From: Mesorhizobium sp. LSHC420B00
Lineage (GTDB): Bacteria > Pseudomonadota > Alphaproteobacteria > Rhizobiales > Rhizobiaceae
Assembly (NCBI RefSeq): GCF_000503055.1
Contig: NZ_AYVY01000040.1
Location: 526-37,899, forward strand
DNA: 37,374 bases
Direction: 5' to 3'
Positions 25,174 through 34,508 of this stretch are shown one piece after another; positions within the stretch are counted from its first letter, which is position 1; each line of letters opens with the position of its first letter. The translations under genes and the position numbers were made by a program. The notes beneath the pieces were generated by a model. It was not told where the DNA came from, did no database searches, and worked only from the letters and a program-made list of their open reading frames with translations.

Positions 25174-26160
25174 TCATGCGGCCGAGACCCGCTTCGCGAA
25201 TAGGTCGCCGGCAAACCTGCATGCCGCCTTGTGCCCTGGGCTTACGTCAGCGGACACAGGCTCAGCAGTCGAACAATCTTTCACTGAAAGGGGGCAGCGC
25301 GTCCTGAAGAAACAGCCGGAGGGCGGATTCGTGGGACTTGGGATTTCGCCCTTGATCAACGGAGGGTTGCGCCGACGCTCGGTGGCAGGATCAGCCTCCG
25401 GAATAGACGCGAGAAGGAGCTGGGTGTAGGGATGGCTCGGATTCCGGTAAACCTCTTCCGAGCTGCCGCTTTCCACCACCTTGCCGAGGTACATCACGTA
25501 GACCCGGGTCGCCGCCTGCCGGACAAGCGCGAGGTCATGCGCGATGAAGAGGCAGGACACGCCTAGCTTCTCTCTGAGGTCGAGGAATAGGTTCATGACC
25601 TGCGCGCGTATAGACAAGTCTAGCGCGCTGACCGGTTCGTCGCAGATTAAAACCCGCGGCTCTACGGCCAGCGAGCGCGCGATCGCGATGCGTTGCCTCT
25701 GGCCGCCTGAGAGTTCACGGGTGAATCTGTCCCGGGCCGTCGTCGCCAGACCCACCTGGTTGAGGAGTTCGGCGATCCTCCCCTCGCGTTCCGTTTGCGA
25801 ACGCAAACCTGCAATGATGAGGGCTTCGTTTATGGCTTCGCCCACAGTTTGGCGATCATTCAGCGATGCATAGGGGTCCTGGAACACGTACTGAACGGCG
25901 CGACGCGCTTCCCGCAGACGGCGCCCGCTCAGGGAGCCGAGGTCGACGCCATCGAAAACGACGCGTCCGGACTGGGGTTTTTCCAAGCCCACGATCGAAC
26001 GGCCAAGCGTGGACTTGCCGCAGCCGGACTCCCCCACCAAGCCGACAATCTCGCCGGGATTGAGGTGGATCGAGACGTCATTTACCGCTTTGATCGTTTG
26101 GCCACGTTTGGCGCTTGGAAAGCTGGTGACCAGATGCTCGACTTCGAGTACCGCGCTCAT
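25174..26160 (-). CDS. Opp/Nik-type ABC transporter ATPase (DppF-like)
   Basis: The second ATPase of the intact importer, 328 residues from ATG 26160 (MSAVLEVEHLVTSFPSAKRG). It has Walker A GESGCGKSTLGRS, Q-loop VQYVFQDPYASLND, signature ELSGGQRQRIAIARSL, Walker B VLICDEPVSALDLS and H-loop CLFIAHDLALV. The C-terminal peptide-ATPase extension (NPSHPYTQLLLASIPEADP) and cysteine-rich tail (CFFRTRCPLSVKDCS) are complete. The start overlaps the preceding gene's stop by one base (TAATG), indicating coupled translation. It is the last gene of a binding protein-permease-permease-ATPase-ATPase run that begins at 30516. Confidence 0.92.
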   Translation of the reverse strand: MSAVLEVEHLVTSFPSAKRGQTIKAVNDVSIHLNPGEIVGLVGESGCGKSTLGRSIVGLEKPQSGRVVFDGVDLGSLSGRRLREARRAVQYVFQDPYASLNDRQTVGEAINEALIIAGLRSQTEREGRIAELLNQVGLATTARDRFTRELSGGQRQRIAIARSLAVEPRVLICDEPVSALDLSIRAQVMNLFLDLREKLGVSCLFIAHDLALVRQAATRVYVMYLGKVVESGSSEEVYRNPSHPYTQLLLASIPEADPATERRRNPPLIKGEIPSPTNPPSGCFFRTRCPLSVKDCSTAEPVSADVSPGHKAACRFAGDLFAKRVSAA

Positions 26161-27089
26161 TATGCGCACTCCTTCGCCCGAATATTCAGAACGGGACAGG
26201 CGGCTGACACACCCGGAACTGCCGTCGGCAAGAAGGGCGGACGTCGCTCGCCGCAGGCATCCACAGCGTATCCGCAGCGGGGCATGAAGGCGCACCCTGT
26301 GATCGGCGCGCCGAGGATGGGCGGAACCCCCGGCAATCCACGGAAACGCGATCCGATTGCGTCCTGTTTCCTCGGAATTGCGTGGCGCCCCGCGTACATC
26401 ACCATTACGCGGTCGGCCGCGCCTGCCACGACACCCATGTCATGCGTGATCAAGATCATCGCCATGTTCATTCTGGACTGGATTTCCTTCAGCAGTCGGA
26501 GGATTTGCGCCTGGACCGTCACGTCGAGCGCGGTGGTCGGCTCGTCGGCTACGAGAAGTGTCGGCTCGGCGGCAATGGCGATTGCGATCATGACACGCTG
26601 TCGGAGACCGCCCGAAAGCTCATGGGGATACTGCTTGAGGCGTATTTCGGGGTCGGACATCCCGACCATCTTGATAAGTTCAAGCGCCCGGGTTTCCGCA
26701 GCTCTTGCGGTCATGCCGAGGTGAAGCTCGGCTACTTCGGCTATCTGCCGTCCGACCCGGCGGGCGGGATTGAGCGCGCTCATCGGGTCCTGGAAAATGA
26801 AGCCAATGGATTTTCCGCGCAGGCTGCGAAGCGTTTCATTGTCCGATCCGACGAGCTGGCGGCTGTCGAACAAAATGGAGCCCGATATATCCGCCTGGAC
26901 GCCCACGGGCATCAGGCCGAGAGGCGCAAAGCAGGTGACCGTTTTGCCGCTACCGCTTTCTCCCACAATCGCGAGGGTCTCTCGGCGGCTCAGTTCATAG
27001 ACTACTCCGTCGACTGGGCGGACCACGGTATGCGCCGTCAGCAGGTCTATGGTCAGATCTTTGACGCGGAGTATCGGTTCAGAACTCAT
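26160..27089 (-). CDS. Opp/Nik-type ABC transporter ATPase (DppD-like), with short C-terminal linker
   Basis: 309 residues from ATG 27089 (MSSEPILRVKDLTIDLL), with AAGGAGG 8 bases upstream; the longer frame to 27188 is rejected. It has Walker A GESGSGKTVTCFA, Q-loop IGFIFQDPMSALNP, signature ELSGGLRQRVMIA, Walker B LLVADEPTTALDVT and H-loop ILITHDMGVVAG. After VMVMYAGR the family normally has an E-x-G ... HPYTRGLL stretch. Here it goes straight to HAIPRKQDAIGSRFRGLPGV, so about 25-30 codons seem to be lost in frame near 26350-26400. The cysteine-containing tail (GCAFMPRCGYAVDACGERRP) is kept. ATP hydrolysis motifs are intact, so the protein may work. Confidence 0.88.
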   Translation of the reverse strand: MSSEPILRVKDLTIDLLTAHTVVRPVDGVVYELSRRETLAIVGESGSGKTVTCFAPLGLMPVGVQADISGSILFDSRQLVGSDNETLRSLRGKSIGFIFQDPMSALNPARRVGRQIAEVAELHLGMTARAAETRALELIKMVGMSDPEIRLKQYPHELSGGLRQRVMIAIAIAAEPTLLVADEPTTALDVTVQAQILRLLKEIQSRMNMAMILITHDMGVVAGAADRVMVMYAGRHAIPRKQDAIGSRFRGLPGVPPILGAPITGCAFMPRCGYAVDACGERRPPFLPTAVPGVSAACPVLNIRAKECA

Positions 27090-27150
27090 GGCCGTGCCTC
27101 CTTGGCCCAGAATGCGGTTACCCGGCGGCGGGCCGCGAGCATCCGGGAGG

Positions 27151-27978
27151 TTAGCGGCTTCGGAACTCTGTGAGGGCGACCGCTTCACCGAGGATGTTGA
27201 ATCCGATGACAGCTAAAGTCAGGGTCAGCCCCGGCAGGATGACCTGGCGCGGATCGGACTCGAGATATGGAAGCGCGTCGACCAACATCTGTCCCCATTC
27301 AGGCGTCGGCGGCTGGATGCCCAGCCCGAGGAAGCTCAACGTTGCGATTGCGAGCGCGACTGCTCCGGCGTCGGCCGTGGCATATACGAGCACCGCCCCG
27401 ATCGTCGTGGGAAGAAGATGGACAAAGTAAATGCGAACGGGACTTGCGCCCAATACTCTTAGGGCCTCCATGTGGGGCTTGTTCATGGTGTTGACAGCCA
27501 CGGCCCGGCTAATGCGGGCGCTACCCGGCCACCAGGCGAGCGCGAGCGCGAGGATCATGTTCCAGTAGCTGACTCCGGCAATGCCGATCACCGCAAGTGA
27601 GACGATGAGGCTGGGGATTGCCTGGCCGACGTCAACGATGCGCATCAGCAGTTCGTCCGTCCAGCCCCGCCGGTATCCGGCAATCGTGCCGATGGCGATG
27701 CCGATGGCGTGCGCGCACACAAGGACGAGACAGACTCCGACCAGCGACGTCCGAGCCGCCACAATCAACCTGCTCAATGTATCGCGCCCGAGATGGTCGA
27801 CTCCGAACGGATGGGCGAGCGTCGGGCCCTGGCCAGCGACCAGCAGGTCTTGCGCATTGGGATCATGTGGCGCGATGTAGGGTGCGAGCAGTCCCAACAG
27901 AACGAACGCGCAAATAGTAAATACCGCCGAGCGCGGGAAGGCGCCAATGGCCTTCAGGAGTGGTCTGACTGGCTGCAT
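27151..27978 (-). CDS. Opp/Nik-type ABC transporter permease (DppC-like)
   Basis: An inner-membrane permease of 275 residues starting ATG 27978 with GGAG 6 bases upstream; the previous gene's stop is 2 bases away. The N-terminal helix is VFTICAFVLLGLLAPYIAPH, followed by the DppC family motif HPFGVDHLGRDTLSRLIVAA. The ATPase-docking loop is MEALRVLGASPVRIYFVHLL, and the C-terminal half shows LAIATLSFLGLGIQPPTPEW and GQMLVDALPYLESDP. All six expected membrane segments are present. It ends 62 bases before the DppD-like start. Confidence 0.93.
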   Translation of the reverse strand: MQPVRPLLKAIGAFPRSAVFTICAFVLLGLLAPYIAPHDPNAQDLLVAGQGPTLAHPFGVDHLGRDTLSRLIVAARTSLVGVCLVLVCAHAIGIAIGTIAGYRRGWTDELLMRIVDVGQAIPSLIVSLAVIGIAGVSYWNMILALALAWWPGSARISRAVAVNTMNKPHMEALRVLGASPVRIYFVHLLPTTIGAVLVYATADAGAVALAIATLSFLGLGIQPPTPEWGQMLVDALPYLESDPRQVILPGLTLTLAVIGFNILGEAVALTEFRSR

Positions 27979-27980
27979 GT

Positions 27981-28916
27981 TCAGCTCCTTTGAAGTCTAA
28001 GGCGCGGATCGGTCAGCGTAATGCAGATGTCGACCACGACGTTCAGGATGATGAAGAACGTGATGAAGACCAGAAGGCAGGCCTGCACGACCATGAAGTC
28101 GCGGAATCTCACCCCGGTCAGGAAGAGGTCGCCGATGCCCTGCCAAGCGAACAGAGGTTCGACAACGACCGCGCCCACGACCATCGTCCCGATCTGCGTT
28201 CCCAAGGCGTTCAAGTACGTCGGCGCGATGTTCGGGATCGCGTCGCGAACCAGAATACTCGTCCTTGACAGTCCTTTGCTCATGGCCGTTAGGACATAGG
28301 GTTTGGCCATCGCCTCCTCGAAGCCAACTCGGACGACGCGGCTCAGAACTGCTGCGGGAAGAAACCCCAGAGTGAGCCATGGAAGCACCCAACTGACGGG
28401 TCCGGCAAACCCGAAGGTCGGAAAGACGTGCCACGTGACCGAAAAGGCGTAGACCAGCAGTGCTCCGACGAAGAAGGACGGAGTCGAAGCGCCCAGAAGA
28501 GCGCTCCCTCGGGTGACCACGTCTGGCGCCCTATGTGCCCAGAGCGCGCCTACGAAGCCGACGAACAGGCTCAGCAAGAAAGCCACGACCGCTCCGCCCG
28601 CAACGAGGGTGGCGGTCACGGCAAGGCGGCTCTTAAGGGACGCGCCGACCGCCTCGCCCGTCTTGTAGGAAATGCCGAAGTCGCCGTGGATCGCTCCGTT
28701 CAGCCAGAAGCCGTAGCGTTCGAGAAGCGGCTTGTTGAGCCCCAATTCCTCCTCGACCTTGGCGATATCGGCTTTGGTGGCCGTCGGCGTCCGCAGCTCG
28801 GCGATGAGTATCGCCACGTTACCCGGAGCGGATACCACGAGCGCGAAGCATAGAACGGACGCCAGAAACAGCAACAAGACTGCGTTGCGGGCCCTTTTAG
28901 CGATGAAGGCGAACAC
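27981..28916 (-). CDS. Opp/Nik-type ABC transporter permease (DppB-like)
   Basis: A permease of 311 residues. The N-terminal membrane helix is AVLLLFLASVLCFALVVSAP. The family region KVEEELGLNKPLLERYGFW and GAIHGDFGISYKTGEAV is followed by the permease domain with the docking loop EAMAKPYVLTAMSKGLSRTS. The motif VVVEPLFAWQGIGDLFLTGV is typical of DppB/NikB. It pairs with the DppC-like protein to form the channel. The gap to the binding-protein stop is 9 bases, so they are one operon. Confidence 0.93.
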   Translation of the reverse strand: MFAFIAKRARNAVLLLFLASVLCFALVVSAPGNVAILIAELRTPTATKADIAKVEEELGLNKPLLERYGFWLNGAIHGDFGISYKTGEAVGASLKSRLAVTATLVAGGAVVAFLLSLFVGFVGALWAHRAPDVVTRGSALLGASTPSFFVGALLVYAFSVTWHVFPTFGFAGPVSWVLPWLTLGFLPAAVLSRVVRVGFEEAMAKPYVLTAMSKGLSRTSILVRDAIPNIAPTYLNALGTQIGTMVVGAVVVEPLFAWQGIGDLFLTGVRFRDFMVVQACLLVFITFFIILNVVVDICITLTDPRLRLQRS

Positions 28917-28925
28917 GGCCGTATC

Positions 28926-30516
28926 CTACTCCGCCAGTGTGATATTCTCGTAGGGCATGTCGTACTCGGTCGCGGGGCTCTGGAAGCCCTTCACCCGAGC
29001 GGCATGCGCCCATATGCCCGGAACGAAGAGCAGCGGCGCGATGGCGTCGTTGTCGTGCAGCCAGTCATAGACCTTCTGCAGAGCTGCTTCCATCTCGCCT
29101 TCGGGCGCTGACATCGCGGCGAGCACCAACGGATCGAGGTGCTCGGGGTCGATGAAGAGCTTGCCGTCCACGCCGTTGTCATAGGTGGATAGGAACAGGC
29201 CCACCACAGTCCCGAAAGGTTCGTATGGCGCGCCGAACGTCTGGAAGAAAGCGAGATCGAACTTGCGCTCCGGAATGTCGCTGTGCCGCGACGCATGATC
29301 CACCGAGCGGATCGTGAGCGTGACGCCAATCTCCTGGAGCTCGGACTGGATCACTTCCGCGACGGATCGGGACCCCGGTACTTGCTCCTCGCTAACGACC
29401 AGTTCAATGGCAAGGTCCTTGCCGTCCTTCTGCCTGACAGGCCCCCCGACCCAGCCTGCCTCCTCGAGCAGCGACTTTGCGGTCTCGGTATCCCGCCTAG
29501 GCACATCGAAGCGCTTCCCCGAATACGGAACGGTTTCGGAGAACAGGTTGCCAGTGGAGGTCGCCAGACCGCGGTAAAGCACTTGCGAGATCGCAGCCCG
29601 GTCGATGCCGAGGTTGATCGCCTTGCGGACTTTCGGGTCCCTCAGCGCTTCGACGCGGGAAGTGTTGAAGGCCATAATCATTGTGGTGGTGCCGGGATCG
29701 ATGACGACATCGATGCCCGCTCCCTTCAGCGTCTCTGCTTCCGTTGCGGTCAAAGGCGACACAAACGCTCCGCCGATCAGATCCACGTCGCCCGCGCGCA
29801 ACGCTGCCATGCGGCCGCGCGAGTCCGGAAGGACTTTTACCTCAAGATATTTGAAAGAGGGCTTGTCACCCCAGTAGGCGTCGAAGCGCTCGAAGGCACT
29901 GCCCTCATTCCCGGCAGTCGCTTGATGCCACGGTCCCGTGCCGACGGGTGCCTTATAGCTACCGTCCCCAGAGACCGACTTGGGGCTGAGGAGCCTGACT
30001 GGCCGGACGTAAGCGAACTCCTGGAGCAGGCCGAGGACCGGTTCCTTGAACCGGACGTTGACGTGATCATCGTCGACGATGTCCGTTCCGGCGTAAAGCC
30101 GGGACGAATTCATCCAGTTGTTCGCTTCGAGTCCGATCCACCTCTTCAGGTTCCATTCCACCGCCGCGGCGTCGAACGGAGTGCCGTCGTGGAAAGTCAC
30201 GCCCTTGCGCAAGGTGAGCTTAAGCAGCCTTCCCCCGTCTTCGACCGACCATTCGGTCGCCAGCCCTGGCTCGATCTTACCGTCATGGCCGTATTTAACC
30301 AGCGGCTCGAAAACGAGGTCCTGAACGCCCCACAGGCCGGTGTATTTGTGAGGATTGATATCCCCGGCGGGCTTGGCGATCGCGATGCGAAGCGTGTCCT
30401 TAACCTCTGATGCCGCAACGATTGACGGCAGGATGGAGGATATCGCCGAAACTCCCAGCAGTTTTGAGACGCCCGCCAGGAAGGAGCGCCTGTCTAAATT
30501 CGTTGTTGTTGTTCAT
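28926..30516 (-). pseudogene. Opp/Nik-type substrate-binding protein with Tat-like signal, frameshifted at codon 6
   Basis: A periplasmic binding protein of SBP family 5. The likely start is ATG 30516 (MNNNNE), with AAGGGG 8 bases upstream. After one extra T (AAA on plus at 30496-30498) the frame becomes LDRRSFLAGVSKLLGVSAIS, a twin-arginine-type signal ending near VAASE. The mature part follows: DINPHKYTGLWGVQDLVFEP, LRKGVTFHDGTPFDAAAVEW, GTGPWHQ, AINLGIDRAAISQVLYRGLA and ATEYDMPYENITLAE. Overall layout and end are closest, from memory, to nickel-binding NikA. The segment corresponding to NikA FHRTWGAPYDP reads FFQTFGAPYEP, without the histidine. The shifted frame has no ATG/GTG before a TTG at 30212. 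One-base sequencing error would restore it. Confidence 0.85.
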
Positions 30517-30540
30517 TGTCATTCCCCTTTTTGTGTTCAC

Positions 30541-31750
30541 TCACAGCATTGATTGCCGGATGTTTTCTTTGCCGAACCGCTCGTCGTCGATCCGTGCTTG
30601 GATTTGGGCCAACATTTTCTCGAGATCGGCCATGAGATCGTCGTGCGATTCCAACCCCACGCTGAACCGCAGAAGGAGGTCCTGCCCACTCCAAGTCGTC
30701 GCGGAGCGGTTGCTCTTCACGGGCATGGGGGCAACGAGGCTGCGTGTCCCACCCCACGAGGCGCCGATGGCGAACGTCTCTAGCGTATTGAGCGCCTCCG
30801 GCACGTGCGGCAGTGCTTCGGGAACCAATTCCACGCTGAACACTCCGCTCGCGCCGAGGAAGTCGCGCTTCCAGAATTCGTGCCCGGGAGAAGACGGCAG
30901 GGCGGGGTAGAGCACACGCTCGACGGCTGGGTGGCCGCGGAACCAGTTGATCATCGCCGTCGCGCCGTCGTGCGCGTGTTTCATTCGCACGCCAAGAGTC
31001 TCCATGCCCCGCAACACCAAAGAGGCGTCGTCGGGGGAAACACCGATCCCGGCGCGCCCCATAGTCGCCTTGAGCGCGTTGAAAAGCTGCTCGGAAGCCA
31101 CCGTGATCGATCCCATCAGCACGTCGGAATGGCCCGAGATATATTTGGTGAGCGCTTCGGTCACGATGTCGGCCCCATGTACGAGGGGCTTGAAGTTAAG
31201 AGGGGTCGCCCAGGTGTTGTCGAATCCGACGAGCGCGCCGTGCCGATGCGCGATCTCGGCAATCCGCGGCAGATCCTGGACTTCCATGGTCGCCGGGGGA
31301 CTCGCACCACACCAGTTTCGTGTTCCCGTCGATCCGACGTTCGAGCCCCTCGGGCGAAGTGGGATCGTAGTACTCCGCTCGGACGCCAAACTTTGCCACA
31401 TCGGTGTTCACAAAATCACGGACCGGGGGATAGGCCGTGTCCGCCACCAGTACCTTGTCTCCGGCATTGAGGACGGCGAGCATTGCGATTGCGTTTGCGG
31501 CCTGGCCCGATGGCGCGAGAAGCGTCCGGTGACCCTGCTCGAGCTGAGTGATCTTTTGCTCCAGTGTACGCGTCGTCGGGGTGCCGTAGAGGCCGTAGGA
31601 ATAGCCGTCAGGCCCTCGCTGGCCGCGAGTGGCGTAGGCTGCGGCATCCGCGAATACGATCGTCGAAGCCCGATGGACGGCTGCACCCAGAGCCTCGAAG
31701 CCGTCTGTTTTGACTTTGGGGGTCACAACGCATTGGGTGAGATCGTTCAT
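30541..31750 (-). pseudogene. PLP-dependent cystathionine beta-lyase-type enzyme 2, frameshifted
   Basis: It is related throughout to the lyase at 12837-14051. The first frame (ATG 31750, MNDLTQCVVTPKVKTDGFEA) gives YSYGLYGTPTTRTLEQKITQ, LLAPSGQAANAIAML and TKLVWCESPG. The second frame continues ATMEVQDLPRIAEIAHRHGA, FDNTWATPLNFKPLVHGADI, the Schiff-base lysine in EALTKYISGHSDVLMGSI, and FAIGASWGGTRSLVAP. One base is missing near 31288-31299. The frame break lies before the PLP lysine, so neither piece alone is active. The gene lies just upstream of the binding-protein gene on the same strand (24-base gap) and divergent from LysR 2. Confidence 0.88.
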
Positions 31751-31850
31751 GCTTGCTCCTCATGTGTTGGAGACAGTTACAGCATGACAAAACCTATTCC
31801 GTCCAATATCAAGATCGGGATGTGCTATTCTCTCAGGTTATAGGTGCGCC

Positions 31851-32753
31851 ATGAATCTTCGCCAGATCGAGGTCTTCCACGCCGTGATGACGATTGGAAC
31901 CGCCTCACGCGCCGCGGAGATACTACGCATCTCACAACCTGCGGTGAGCAAGGCCGTCCAAGAACTGGAGCGCGACATCGGTTTCGCGCTCTTCCACCGC
32001 ATCAAAGGACGGATGTCGCCGACGGCAGAAGGCAACCTGTTTTTCAGGGAAGTGGAGACCTCATTCTCCGGCCTCATCCATTTGAAAGGGGCCGCGGCGC
32101 GGATTCGCGACTTCGGTTCGGGGGAAATCCGGATCGCAAGTCTCTCCGCATTAAGTACGAATGTAATGCCAAAGGCATTAAAGGCATTTCAACACCGTCA
32201 CCCTGACGTTGCGATCACCTTTCAGGCAAGGCTATCCTCGGAAGTCAAAGAACTCGTCGCCTCCGGCCAGTTCGACGTCGGCCTGGCGGCGGACGAGATC
32301 GATCTTGCGGGCGTCGAAGCCCACCCATTCCGGAACTACCGGGTCGCGATCGCCATGCCCAAGGGCCATCCGCTAGAGGGGAGGGAAGTGATCCGTCCCG
32401 CCGATCTCCATGGGCAGGCCTTCATCGCGTTGGCTCCGGAGGACACTACGAGACGGGAAGCAGAGGCCATCTTCGCTGATCACGGCATCAAGCCCAAAGT
32501 GGTTCTAGAAACCCCCTATTCCACCACCATCTGCTCGATGGTCAATGCGGGGCTTGGATGCGGAATGGTCAATCCTTTAACTGCCCTTCCCTATCTCAAC
32601 GGAAACCTCAGCCTCCGTCCATTTCTCCCGGGAATCTCCTTCCGAACTCTTCTGTTGTTGCCACCCAACCGACGTCCATCGAGAGTAGTTAGCGACTTTA
32701 TCGAGCAGCTGATGCGTATCGCATTGGAAATTGATGGGGCTGTCCAAACTTGA
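31851..32753 (+). CDS. LysR-family regulator 2 (divergent from C-S lyase/peptide-type importer)
   Basis: A LysR regulator of 300 residues starting MNLRQIEVFHAVMTIGTASR. The HTH is ASRAAEILRISQPAVSKAVQ then ELERDIGFALFHRIKGRMSP. The effector domain begins GEIRIASLSALSTNVMPKAL, with VASGQFDVGLAADEIDLAGV and LETPYSTTICSMVNAGLGCG. The shared phrases IRxASLSAL, VASGxFDxGLAADE and xETPY make it a clear relative of LysR 1 (11860-12756). It is divergent from lyase 2 across 100 bases, repeating the arrangement of module 1, and likely controls the lyase-importer operon. The gene is intact although lyase 2 is not. Confidence 0.93.
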   Translation: MNLRQIEVFHAVMTIGTASRAAEILRISQPAVSKAVQELERDIGFALFHRIKGRMSPTAEGNLFFREVETSFSGLIHLKGAAARIRDFGSGEIRIASLSALSTNVMPKALKAFQHRHPDVAITFQARLSSEVKELVASGQFDVGLAADEIDLAGVEAHPFRNYRVAIAMPKGHPLEGREVIRPADLHGQAFIALAPEDTTRREAEAIFADHGIKPKVVLETPYSTTICSMVNAGLGCGMVNPLTALPYLNGNLSLRPFLPGISFRTLLLLPPNRRPSRVVSDFIEQLMRIALEIDGAVQT

Positions 32754-32810
32754 CTTCACTTTCGTGAACGTCGGCTTCTGGGCCCCATGCCGTCACCCGC
32801 CAGGCCGCAA

Positions 32811-34484
32811 TTAGGATAGCGCGCCTCGCTCAGCCGCAGCAGCGAAATTGTAACTGGGAGTTCGATGAGTGTGGGGAAGGCGGTAGCGCTCTCCCGCTAC
32901 CATCACTGCAGCGCTAGGCGCTGTTCCTGGTTTACGATTTGGCAGGTTGAGAAGCTCCGCCAGCGCACCGCGAACTTTCAGCTCAACCTGTCCCCTACCC
33001 TCCGTCGGAATGATCTCGATCCCCGTGACCAGTGAGCGGATGATCCTCGCCGCCTGGTGCCGCTCACACTCGTCGGATTGCAACGCGTCCTGGAGCTCGG
33101 ATACTTGCCGACGGTAAATCGTTACCGCAGCCGGATGAAACTCCGCAATGCTTTCCGCGGCCGCCATCGCCTGTAGCTCTCGGGCTAGATTCTCCTTTTC
33201 GCGCTCGAGGTCCAGTAGCTTCGATTTCATGCTGGTCGTCGCGACACCGTCAGCGATGGCATCGACGACGTTAGCGATCTGCCTGTCGATGCCGGCATGC
33301 CGCCTTTCGACTTCCCTTTGCCGCTCGCGGTTCATGGCGTTCAGTCGCTTATGCTCAGCATGATATTCAGCAAGGAAGCCCGCAATGGCATCTGGCGCCA
33401 GCAAGCGCCGCTGGATGCCTTCCAGCACACGCTTCTCAAGCTCGCCAACACGGATCGTTCTGTTATTGGTACAAGTGCCTTTCTCACGGTGCGCGGCACA
33501 AGCAAGCTGGTTCCTGTTCTTCACCGTATAGGAAGCGCCACAGCAGCCGCACCGCACGAGCCCCGAGAACATGTGCTTCGGCCGTCGGCGGTGATGGAGT
33601 TTCATGCCTCCATAAAGCTTCTTGCGGGCTTGCACTGCATCCCATAGCTCATCGTCGATGATACGCAGATGCGGCACTTCAACGACCTGCCAGGTTTCCG
33701 GCAGATTCGGCCGCGAGATGCGCTTCCCAGTCTCGGGATCCTTGCGCATTTGAAGACGATTGAAGACGAGCAGCCCGATTTAGGCTTCGTTGTAGAGAAA
33801 GCCGCTTCTCCGCTTGAGATTGCCATTGATGGTCGAGGCGCCCCACGCACCCCCAAAGGGTGATGGGATACCTTCCCTGTTGAGGCCTGCAGCTATCGTA
33901 CGCGCCGATTGACCAGCCGCGAATTCCCGAAAAATCCGACGCACGACCTCGGCTTGATCCTCATCGATCTCGCGCAGACGGCGGATCGGTTCGCCGCGTT
34001 CATCGAGTTTTTTGACCACGCGATAGCCGTAAGAGAGGCCGCCGGCGTTGTAGCCGTTCAATATGCGGCCGCTTTGGCCCCGCCTGATCTTGGCGGCTAG
34101 GTCGCGCAGGAACAACGCGTTCATCGTTCCTTTCAGGCCCACGTGCAGTTCGTCCACGGCGCCCTCAGAGAGAGTGACGATCCTGACACCGGCAAAGCGC
34201 AGTCGCTTAAAGAGGCCGGCTACGTCCTCCTGGTCGCGTGACAAGCGATCGAGTGCCTCGGCTAGAACGATCTCAAATTGCCCGCTTTGAGCATCGGCGA
34301 GAAGCCGCTGGATGTCTGGTCGACGGATGACGCTTGAGCCGGATATCGCGGCATCGACATAGGTTTCAACGACAGTCCACCTCTCCCTGGCCGCGAGCTC
34401 TCGGCAAAGCCGCAGCTGATCCTCGATAGAGGCTTCGCGCTGGTTGTCGGATGAGTAACGAGCATACAGCGCGACACGGGTCAT
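32811..34484 (-). pseudogene. Large serine recombinase, interrupted by one in-frame TAA
   Basis: A site-specific recombinase of about 557 codons, read in one frame except for TAA at 33782-33780. The N-terminal catalytic domain starts MTRVALYARYSSDNQREASI, with the nucleophilic serine in the YARYSS motif, then AEALDRLSRDQEDVAGLFKR. The recombinase domain shows AAKIRRGQSGRILNGYNAGG and GIPSPFGGAWGASTIN. After RRSGFLYNEA comes the stop, followed directly by IGLLVFNRLQMRKDPETGKR. Tyrosine would be normal at the stop. The zinc ribbon (FSGLVRCGCCGASYTVKNRN ... AHREKGTC) and a coiled coil (LDLEREKENLARELQAMAAA) complete it. ATG 34484 has GGAG upstream. The 5' piece (234 residues) retains catalytic residues but not the DNA-binding tail. 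Confidence 0.92.
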
Positions 34485-34508
34485 GAACCGCTCCTCTTCC
34501 TCTCTTTG

